Assembly (NCBI GenBank): GCA_021819245.1
Contig: JAKARI010000002.1
Location: 61,639 to 125,638, forward strand
Direction of reading: 5' to 3'
Length of the DNA: 64,000 nucleotides
Source: Pseudomonadota bacterium
Lineage (GTDB): Bacteria; Pseudomonadota; Gammaproteobacteria; Acidiferrobacterales; Acidiferrobacteraceae
Below are positions 58,264 through 64,000 of the stretch, piece after piece. Position 1 is the stretch's first letter. Every line of letters starts with the position of its first letter. The position numbers and the translations under genes are program-made. Below the pieces are notes generated by a model. The model was not told where the DNA came from, searched no databases, and saw nothing but the letters and a program-made list of their open reading frames with translations.

Positions 58264-58962
58264 CTAATCGCAGAAAGTTATGGGGGGGGGCGGGTAATTG
58301 GTGCTCCACCAAGATGGAATAGGGGCCGCCTCACCCACTAATTTGCCATCAAGGAAGTAGGCGAAAGCATTGTAGCTCCCTCTATCGTCCTCGGAGACAT
58401 CCGTGCTGTTATCTACCACCAGAGCGGCCGAAACCAGATTTACCGCCTGGGCAAAGTTGCGTAGCACGCGAGGGTACCGTTCCCGGACTTTTTCAGGCCT
58501 TACATTGTGGCCGCCACGGGCCACTCTGTGTTGTACCCGTTCCAGGGATTTGTCGGCCGAACTCAAGCCGATTGCGAGCAGTACCACATAATAGCCACAG
58601 GCGACCGCATTGGCCATGAAGCCGAGCTTGTCGCCAACTGGGTCGGACAGGACTGTCTCCATGCTGAACGATATGCGGTCTTTGATATAGCCTAGGCGGA
58701 GGTGTGTGGCCTCCTTGGCTGCGCGCAGGGAGAACTCCTCGTCGGTGAGTTGAGGATCTTGCCAATCGGTGCGGATCTGGCGCTCGATCGCGTCAGCGTC
58801 GATATGAAAAGAGAGGTGCTCTTCAAGGGCGTCCCGCAGGTATTCCTTGTAGCAGGTCGATTTTCCGGCACCGTTGTGGCCGGCGATGACGACCAGTAAT
58901 GGGCCACTGCGAGAGGCTTGGTCGGCGTCGACACGCTCTACAAAGGATTCGAAGAGACTCAG
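58264..58962 (-). CDS. Zeta-toxin-like P-loop kinase
   Basis: 232 residues if translation begins at CTG 58962. Walker A GHNGAGKST at 28-36, IDADAIERQIR at 54-64, and a C-terminal RVAQ-like helix RVQHRVARGGHNVRPEKVRERYPRVLRN, the pattern of the zeta toxin/COG4185 ATPase group (UDP-N-acetylglucosamine kinases and relatives). There is no in-frame ATG, GTG or TTG between the stop of the upstream gene and the Walker motif. An internal ATG at 58662 would lose the P-loop. AGGGGG lies 6 nt before the CTG. Alternatively the stop is read through. Confidence 0.75.
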   Translation of the reverse strand: MSLFESFVERVDADQASRSGPLLVVIAGHNGAGKSTCYKEYLRDALEEHLSFHIDADAIERQIRTDWQDPQLTDEEFSLRAAKEATHLRLGYIKDRISFSMETVLSDPVGDKLGFMANAVACGYYVVLLAIGLSSADKSLERVQHRVARGGHNVRPEKVRERYPRVLRNFAQAVNLVSAALVVDNSTDVSEDDRGSYNAFAYFLDGKLVGEAAPIPSWWSTNYPPPPITFCD

Positions 58963-58965
58963 GGG

Positions 58966-59673
58966 TTACCCCCTCCCCGCACGCTCTTTCTCGTTCGCAG
59001 CCAGTTTTGCAAACGCCCCCTTCATGCTCTTCACGGCGCCGGTAGCGCGCCGATTTTCGTCGGCCTGCAGGTGCGGGCCCATGGCGACAAGTATGTCGCG
59101 GGCCCGGCTCACGGCCTCCTCGCTGAGATTCGTCTCGCACAGTAAATCAAACACGCTCTTGCCGTTTGGCAAGGCGGCGTGGAGCCATCGGCCGCGAGGC
59201 GGCGTGTGCTTAGACCAATCGAGGGCGATGAGGTAGAGCCGCTTCAGGCGGTCGCGATCATTGTGAGCCCGGATCGCCTCGATGTCGGTCAGGGACTCCC
59301 ACTGGTAAACGGTGGGTCGGCTGACGCATAGCACCTGCGCGGTGTCGCTGATCGTGAGGCGAAATGTCTTGCGCACAGTGTCGACAATGTTAGCTGGTGG
59401 GGGCACAGGCACACAGGATTTAGTCCTGTTAGACGTGAGCTGCACGACGAGCCAGGCATTGACGGCGCCTGTTGCCGCCATGCCGTAGATCTGGACTGGC
59501 CCATTTTGGAGATTGAGTCCGGGACGAAGATTGGCAACGATCAAGCCGATGTATTCGTTAGCGTCGTTGACATGTACCGCGTCGCCAGTGTTGTAAGAGG
59601 TTGTACTGGCTCCAAGCTGTTCCAGCAACGCCTGCCGAGCAATAGCCTCGCGCAGACCTTCTTGAGCTGTCAT
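58966..59673 (-). CDS. HTH protein, candidate antitoxin/regulator
   Basis: 235 residues from ATG 59673 (MTAQEGLREAI). ATG 59715 is possible but overlaps the upstream gene. A helix-turn-helix is clear near residues 105-150 (TFRLTISDTAQVLCVSRPTVYQWES). N-terminal part includes VNDANEYIGLIVANLRPGLN, and a helical C-terminus follows (LSEEAVSRARDILVAMG). It ends in the same frame, one codon before the kinase start, so the two are tightly linked. Likely DNA-binding partner of the kinase. No named family recognised. Confidence 0.65.
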   Translation of the reverse strand: MTAQEGLREAIARQALLEQLGASTTSYNTGDAVHVNDANEYIGLIVANLRPGLNLQNGPVQIYGMAATGAVNAWLVVQLTSNRTKSCVPVPPPANIVDTVRKTFRLTISDTAQVLCVSRPTVYQWESLTDIEAIRAHNDRDRLKRLYLIALDWSKHTPPRGRWLHAALPNGKSVFDLLCETNLSEEAVSRARDILVAMGPHLQADENRRATGAVKSMKGAFAKLAANEKERAGRG

Positions 59674-59675
59674 TT

Positions 59676-60512
59676 TCAGCACTGGGTTTCTTCCTCGGTA
59701 GTTGTTTGCATCCATTCGCGTTCAGCGAGTGGCGACATGATACGCCGAAAGGACTGCGACATATCGGCGCGGAGGCGATCGAGTTCGTCGCCAATAGCGG
59801 TGGCGGCGAAGGGGCGGTTGACCATGCGCCAGCGATCCATGTCCAGAACCGCGGACAGGCCGCTGGCCGACATGGCGGCGAAGTGGGTAGGCAGGACAAC
59901 TGAGTCCTGCAGGTCCGGAGGCAACGCGGCGACGCCGAAACCACGTCCATATTGAACGCGCAACTGACCGCCATCCTCGCGCGGGAAGTCATAAAGATTG
60001 AAGGCCACCGATGATTGTTCCCCCAATACGTCAGGAGATTTGCCCAGTCCGCCGAGGAAGTAATCCTCCGGCACATGGCCGTCAGTGGGAACAATGAAGT
60101 CGATGTAGCGCAGACCAAGCCGGACCACTTGAAGTTGGCGGTCTTCACAGAGAGCGGCCATGAAAGTGCGCCACTGGCCGATGAAGTGGCGGGAATCCTG
60201 ATAGGCGGAACTCAAAAAGGTCAGGCTCCCCGTTTGGAGACGGATCACCTCGGTGTTCTCATCATTCCGGAGATCCAGGCCGACAGGCTGCATCGATGTT
60301 GGCATGGGGGTAGCGGCAGCCGCTTGGCCAATGACTACTGATACAGGGGTCAGTTGGCTGATATGGGGGTGACTCCGGCCGGTTGCATTGAGGATGCGCT
60401 CCGAAGTCACGCTGGGCGCGGTAACAGGTTCGTGAATGAATCTGACTTGGGCGACCACGAGGGCGAGGGGGGCATTGGGCCAGCGTCCAAGTCCGTGACG
60501 TGAAGTGCTCAC
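59676..60512 (-). CDS. TIGR04255-type protein
   Basis: 278 residues from GTG 60512, which begins just before the family opening WPNAPLALVVAQVRF. A TTG at 60575 would add 21 residues. Characteristic features: the N-terminal PNAPL...QVRF strand, a central LRYIDFIVP segment, and a C-terminal MSPLAEREWM. TIGR04255 proteins are sporadic in islands and prophages and have no established function. GGAGAG lies close to the GTG. Divergent from the ubiquitin-like operon over a 136-bp promoter region. Confidence 0.7.
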   Translation of the reverse strand: MSTSRHGLGRWPNAPLALVVAQVRFIHEPVTAPSVTSERILNATGRSHPHISQLTPVSVVIGQAAAATPMPTSMQPVGLDLRNDENTEVIRLQTGSLTFLSSAYQDSRHFIGQWRTFMAALCEDRQLQVVRLGLRYIDFIVPTDGHVPEDYFLGGLGKSPDVLGEQSSVAFNLYDFPREDGGQLRVQYGRGFGVAALPPDLQDSVVLPTHFAAMSASGLSAVLDMDRWRMVNRPFAATAIGDELDRLRADMSQSFRRIMSPLAEREWMQTTTEEETQC

Positions 60513-60584
60513 TGTCTCTCCGATCAAAGGGCTTCGTCTGTCTGTGGGGCTGTATGGTCTGGCATTTAAAACCAATTTTACAGG

Positions 60585-60629
60585 CTATTTGACTTTCTAC
60601 AAGGCGGTCATTACTATTTGACACTCTAC
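60585..60629. promoter_or_regulatory. Divergent promoter with direct-repeat operator
   Basis: Two copies of CTATTTGACnnTCTAC (60585-60600 and 60614-60629, 14 of 16 identical), 29 bp apart. The first holds TTGACT (60589-60594), with TACTAT at 60612-60617 after a 17-bp spacer, a plausible sigma-70 promoter for the plus-strand operon. The second copy would sit over the start site, so a repressor (perhaps the HTH protein) may bind both. Confidence 0.55.
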
Positions 60630-60648
60630 TTTACACATGAGGTTTGAC

Positions 60649-60921
60649 ATGACACATCCTGCTAACGACCCCCCCGAGCAGTCGCATGCACCGGTTTATA
60701 ACATCACGATCAACGCCGATGCGGTGACGGTACACCAGGCACGGCTCTCCTTCGACGAGGTCTGCCGTCTAGCGTTTCCGGCTGGTCCGTTCGGCCCCAA
60801 AATCCGCTACACCGTGACTTACAGCCTGCCGGATGGCCACGAAGGCTCAATGGTTCAGGGTGACACGATCGAGGTCCTAGACGGGGAGGTATTCTATGTC
60901 GGCAATACGGATCGCTCGTAG
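60649..60921 (+). CDS. Ubiquitin-like protein (multiubiquitin/DUF2604-like)
   Basis: 90 residues from ATG 60649 (GAGG 6 nt upstream). ATG 60637 would add four residues. After a disordered start, the beta-grasp pattern reads YNITINADAVTVHQARLSFDEVCRLAFPAGPFGP, then IRYTVTYSL...EGSMVQGDTIEVLDGEVFYVGNTDRS. The ends of this unit match repeats of bacterial multiubiquitin-type proteins, here as a single domain. There is no C-terminal Gly-Gly; it ends NTDRS. Overlaps the E1-like gene by 26 nt. Confidence 0.75.
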   Translation: MTHPANDPPEQSHAPVYNITINADAVTVHQARLSFDEVCRLAFPAGPFGPKIRYTVTYSLPDGHEGSMVQGDTIEVLDGEVFYVGNTDRS

Positions 60922-62095
60922 TCCCGCTCTTCAGCGTCTGCGCGACGAGGGATACTCGGTCGAAATCCGGAACGGATCGGCAGGTCCGATTCTTTTGATT
61001 CACGATGTCCCTTACGTCAATGCGCAACGGCAGGTCTGCCGTGGCACGCTGGTATCGCCCCTGGAACTCAAGTCGGATCAGGCCGCCGAACCGGTACCGG
61101 TCGGCAAGCACCAAGTCTGGTTCATTGGGGAGCACCCGTGCAACCCGGATGGCTCCGTCATTGGGGAAATTCAACACTCATCCGGAAAACAGGACTTCGG
61201 GGGCAATGTAGTGACCGATCACGACTTTTCCGCAAAGCCGCCCAATCAGAAGCCTTACCCGAACTACCACGCCAAGATGACGACCTATGTCAATCTCCTG
61301 CTGGGTCCGGCCCAGCATGTGGAACCCGGAATCACAGCCAAGCTCTTCAAACCCTATGTGAACATGGATGATTCGGTCTTCAAGTATGGCGACTCGGCCA
61401 CCAGCCGGTCAGGAATCGGGGCCGTGGCTAGCAAGTTGGCCATGAACCGGATCGCCATCATTGGGCTGGGCGGGACGGGCTCATATCTCCTCGACCTAGT
61501 AGCCAAGACCCCTGCGCGGGAAATCCACCTCTACGATGGTGATGAGTTCCACCAGCATAATGCTTTCCGGGCACCGGGAGCGCCGGCTTTCGAAGAACTG
61601 GCCGGACCGAAGAAAGTGGATTACTTTGCTGGGATCTACAGCAAGATGCGGCATGGCATCATCCCGCATGCCGTGAACATTACGGCCGAGAATCTTGCGG
61701 AATTGGCCGGCTTCGACTTCGTGTTCGTCTGTGTGGACAAGCCGGTTGTCAGGAAGGTCATCCTTGAAGGACTGAGAGGGCTGGGGGTGCCGTTTATCGA
61801 CGCCGGGATTGACGTGCAGAAGCAGGGCGAAGAAGGGCTTTTCGGTCAATGCCGTGTGACGCTGGGCACGCCGGAAAAGAACGACCACATCGAGAAACGG
61901 ATTTCCTACGAACAGGGTAGGGTTAATGATCTGTACGTCTCGGACATCCAGGTCGCTGACCTGAACGCAATGAACGCCGTGATGGCCGTCCTGCGATGGA
62001 AGAAGTACGCCGGCTTCTATCAGGATGATCAGCGGGAGCATCATTCCGTCTACACTATCGGCATTCACTCGCTAACTAAGGATGAAAAGGCGTGA
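60896..62095 (+). CDS. E1-like ThiF-family adenylyltransferase with DUF6791-type N-domain
   Basis: 399 residues, ATG 60896 with GGGGAGG 6 nt upstream. Residues about 1-150 (RLRDEGYSVEIR, LLIHDVPYVN, CRGTLVSPLEL, FIGEHPCNPDG) look like DUF6791, proposed by context to be E2-like. Residues 183-390 are a ThiF/E1 adenylation domain: IAIIGLGGTGSYLLDLV (G190-x-G-G-x-G), YDGDEFHQHNAFR (Asp214/216, Arg225), VCVDKPVVRK. Cysteines at 48, 82, 279 and 319 are candidate thioester sites. Would activate the ubiquitin-like protein in cis. Unlike moeB at 45776 it lacks the CxxC zinc pairs. Confidence 0.8.
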   Translation: MSAIRIARSPALQRLRDEGYSVEIRNGSAGPILLIHDVPYVNAQRQVCRGTLVSPLELKSDQAAEPVPVGKHQVWFIGEHPCNPDGSVIGEIQHSSGKQDFGGNVVTDHDFSAKPPNQKPYPNYHAKMTTYVNLLLGPAQHVEPGITAKLFKPYVNMDDSVFKYGDSATSRSGIGAVASKLAMNRIAIIGLGGTGSYLLDLVAKTPAREIHLYDGDEFHQHNAFRAPGAPAFEELAGPKKVDYFAGIYSKMRHGIIPHAVNITAENLAELAGFDFVFVCVDKPVVRKVILEGLRGLGVPFIDAGIDVQKQGEEGLFGQCRVTLGTPEKNDHIEKRISYEQGRVNDLYVSDIQVADLNAMNAVMAVLRWKKYAGFYQDDQREHHSVYTIGIHSLTKDEKA

Positions 62096-62544
62096 GGCGC
62101 ACCCGAATCAAGCCCCGCTACGTCGAGTTGATGCCTCCCTCGCTTGAGGAGGGGGTACTCTACATTTCAAAGAAATTCTCGACGGCGGCGCACAAATGTT
62201 GCTGTGGGTGCGGTACCAAGATCGTTACGCCTTTGAAGCCGACGGATTGGGTGCTGACCGAGTCCAGGGCGGGAGTATCCCTTGATCCATCAATTGGTAA
62301 CTGGAACCACCCATGCCAGTCCCATTACGTCATTCGACGGAACCGCGTGGTCTGGGCCGGCCGGATGACCAAGGCTGAAATCAATTACGGACGGTCACTG
62401 AGCGACGCGGCTAAACATTTCTACTATGGAAGGCGCGTGGACGCGCGGAACCTAGTGTCGCCCTTAACCCCATTTACTGAGGAAGTTTCACCTCAGAAGA
62501 AGAAGGGATGGTGGACCAGAATTATCCAATGGTTCCTGCCCTAA
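62092..62544 (+). CDS. DUF6527-type Cys/His-rich protein
   Basis: 150 residues, GTG 62092 overlapping the E1-like stop. Core: GVLYISKKFSTAAHKCCCGCG, then VSLDPSIGNWNHPCQSHYVI. Putative metal ligands are H34, C36, C38, C40, H73, C75 and H78, a zinc-site or treble-clef-like set. DUF6527 genes are typical neighbours of multiubiquitin/ThiF genes. It could serve as E3, peptidase or structural zinc protein. Function unproven. Ends in a basic/aromatic tail. Confidence 0.7.
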   Translation: MRRTRIKPRYVELMPPSLEEGVLYISKKFSTAAHKCCCGCGTKIVTPLKPTDWVLTESRAGVSLDPSIGNWNHPCQSHYVIRRNRVVWAGRMTKAEINYGRSLSDAAKHFYYGRRVDARNLVSPLTPFTEEVSPQKKKGWWTRIIQWFLP

Positions 62545-62797
62545 CGGCGTCCCCTCTCATGAGCAGCGGCGCTTCGATCTGGGTTCGATTTGCGGGCAAG
62601 CACGCGAGCCTTGTGCAGGCCACATACACCTGCCGGAGCGTTAAGAAACGCCCTGCGTCATGCGGCACTTTTGCGACACTTCCCATGCACAACAATGCGC
62701 TTTAGTGCACGAAAGGTGGGTAAAAAACGTGATTAACTATATGAAATAACACAGAAGTTTGTGCACAGAGCGGCGTTGCAATGAACTATGGTTCGCC
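62545..62797. other. Right margin of the island without a gene
   Basis: About 250 bases of lower-GC DNA with no convincing open frame. A short plus-strand frame ending at 62705 overlaps the previous gene's end and is not recognisable. It leads into the right att repeat. Confidence 0.4.
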
Positions 62798-62860
62798 CTC
62801 ATAATGCTGAGGTCGGTGGTTCGAGTCCACCCATAGCCACCAATGAAATCAAGCACTTAG
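62798..62860 (+). repeat. Right direct repeat (att), copy of the tRNA-Met 3' end
   Basis: Bases 62798-62842 equal the anticodon loop to CCA of tRNA-Met. After ATG instead of TAT, AAATCAAGCACTTAG repeats again (62846-62860). The 5' half of the tRNA is absent, so this is not a functional tRNA gene. Confidence 0.92.
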
Positions 62861-62978
62861 CAACATCTACCTCAGGCGCACGCCCGCCAGACTCCACTGA
62901 GAGCCCGCCTATGGCCCGGGTGAGTGCCTGCGCCATTTGCTAGGCTCATGGCCACAGTCTTCCGTGGACCCCGTAGAT

Positions 62979-64000
62979 ATGGCCTCCATTACGAAAACCA
63001 AAGGCAGGTGGCAGGCGCGCGTGCGCCTCCAAGGGCACAACTTGCAGTGCAAGACCTTCGATGCGCGCCACGAGGCCATGATTTGGGCCCAGGACACGGA
63101 GACGGTGTTGCGCAAACGCTCTCCTGGCGCCGAGGAGGCGCGGCGGCTGGCGACGACGCTGACTCTGCGTGGCATGCTCCAGCGTTATGAGAACGAGGAC
63201 CCCCCGCAAAAGGTCGGCCGAGCGCGAGCGCTACATGATGCGCAATCTGCGGGCCGAGACCGACCTCGTCGACAAACCCATCGGCAAAATTCTTCCCAGC
63301 GACATCAGCACCTGGCTCACCAAACGGCGCCAGTCGGTTGCCGAAGGGACGGCGCTGCGGGAGTGGTGCCTGCTTCAGCATGTGTTCGAGGTGGCGCGCC
63401 GCGACTGGGGCCTGACCGTGGACAACCCGCTCAAGGAGGCGCGGCGCCCGAAGCCCGCGCCCGCGCGGGAGCGGCGCCTGGAGCCCGGCGAAGAAGCCTT
63501 GCTGTTGGCGGCGTGCGGTACGGCGCGCGTCCCCTGGCTTACACCGCTCGTCTGCCTTGCCATCGACACCGCCATGCGTCAGGGTGAACTCCTGTCGCTC
63601 ACATGGGCGGATGTCAGCGCGGACAGGAAGTATGTGACTCTTGCCAGTCAATCGACGAAGACCTCGAAGGCGCGCACCGTGCCTCTTAGCCCACGAAACC
63701 AGCGCATGCTGGCGAGCCTGCGACCTAGGGACGCGTCCCCCTCAGGCCGTCTGTTTTCCTTGACGCGAAATGCCGTCCGGCTTGCGTGGACGCGCACGCG
63801 AGAGCGTGCCGGCCTTACCGATTTGCGCTTCCATGACTTGCACCACGAAGCGACCAGCCGCTTCTTTGAGATGGGGCTCGACACCATGGGGGTCGCTGCC
63901 ATACCCGGCCACGAGACACTGGAGATGCTGAAGCGCTATGCGCATCTGCGCACAAAGAACATCGCCGAAAAATTGAAGTGGCCGCCCGATGTGCGTGCCG
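62979..64000 (+). pseudogene. Frameshifted tyrosine integrase (3' end outside window)
   Basis: Frame one from ATG 62979 (MASITKTKGRWQARVRLQGHN, an N-terminal arm-binding domain) runs into a C6 run at 63200-63205. Removing one C restores reading into the downstream frame (RKRSAERERYMMRN...). That frame contains the core-binding and catalytic domains, with AMRQGELLSLTW (Arg I) and HETLEMLKRYAHL (His and Tyr). The HxxR motif reads HDLHHEATSR, i.e. the second Arg is His. Integrase family of tRNA-targeting islands. The downstream frame is open to the window end. Confidence 0.8.

Larger units (their letters stand above)
58132..62842. mobile_element. Genomic island integrated at tRNA-Met
   Basis: 4.7 kb between two copies of the tRNA 3' end. 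It carries six genes in two divergent arms: zeta-like kinase, HTH protein, TIGR04255-type protein (minus), and ubiquitin-like protein, E1-like protein, DUF6527-type protein (plus). GC is visibly lower than in the core genes to the left. The island has no integrase of its own. One lies just beyond the right repeat. That suggests tandem elements or a cargo excised by a neighbour's integrase. Confidence 0.8.

Noticed and set aside
62508-62705. 65-codon plus-strand frame after the DUF6527 gene
   Set aside because: Starts inside the preceding gene, no ribosome site, no recognisable sequence.
62798-62842. Second tRNA-Met gene
   Set aside because: Only the 3' part is present. Acceptor 5' strand and D-arm are missing, so it is an att repeat.

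Overview
The window looks like a chromosome segment of a high-GC gammaproteobacterium. Conserved gammaproteobacterial blocks support this: hemC-hemD-hemX-hemY, argH next to an AlgZ/AlgR-type two-component system, cyaY / lptM-lysA-dapF-DUF484-xerC, hslVU, argB-slmA, hemA-prfA-prmC divergent from [29 protein letters not shown]. A fungal/archaeal-type P3A proton-pumping ATPase, Slp-like lipoproteins and two exported DsrE-fold proteins around a porin would fit an acidophilic sulfur- or iron-oxidiser such as an Acidiferrobacter relative. That taxonomic guess is inference.

Layout. 1-2939: GldA/GldF/GldG-like ABC system on the minus strand. 3138-5110: flavin/iron-sulfur oxidoreductase and a cation-efflux CDF protein. 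5368-6668: an intact vapBC module and, next to it, a decayed one. 6893-10891: hemYXDC on the minus strand. 11165-13640: DsrE-porin-DsrE gene set. 13637-16444: rlmJ, a MazG-like gene and a phosphate-type MFS transporter. 16445-20166: a decaying accessory stretch with a second vapBC, a probable group II intron 3' remnant, a MarR gene and a wrecked aminotransferase gene. 20167-24652: argH and the LytS/LytTR pair. 24822-25610: a decayed glycosyltransferase. 25668-31538: isochorismatase-like, purT, two slp-like genes, lon and a zinc-ribbon protein. 32019-39656: cyaY, lptM-lysA-dapF-DUF484-xerC and hslVU. 39705-43863: P3A ATPase, CBS protein, and hsp20 behind a clear sigma-32-type promoter. 43967-57964: core metabolism and translation genes.

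58055-64000: a tRNA-Met(CAU) gene is the landing site of an accessory island. The last 45 bases of the tRNA are repeated exactly at 62798-62842, so the segment between behaves as an integrated element. Beyond the second repeat lies a tyrosine integrase gene that is frameshifted at a C6 run and has lost the arginine of its HxxR motif.

The island is the most interesting part. On the plus strand it has a tight three-gene operon: a 90-residue ubiquitin-like protein of the multiubiquitin/DUF2604-like type, a 399-residue E1-like protein (DUF6791-type N-terminal domain plus ThiF/adenylation domain), and a Cys/His-rich DUF6527-type protein. Transcribed divergently are a TIGR04255-type protein, an HTH protein and a zeta-toxin-like P-loop kinase whose only apparent start is CTG. 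I see no JAB/Mov34 deconjugase and no separate E2 gene. I read this as a compact, mobile, bacterial ubiquitin-like conjugation module, possibly for defence or conflict, paired with a toxin/antitoxin-like arm. The function is inferred from families and context only.
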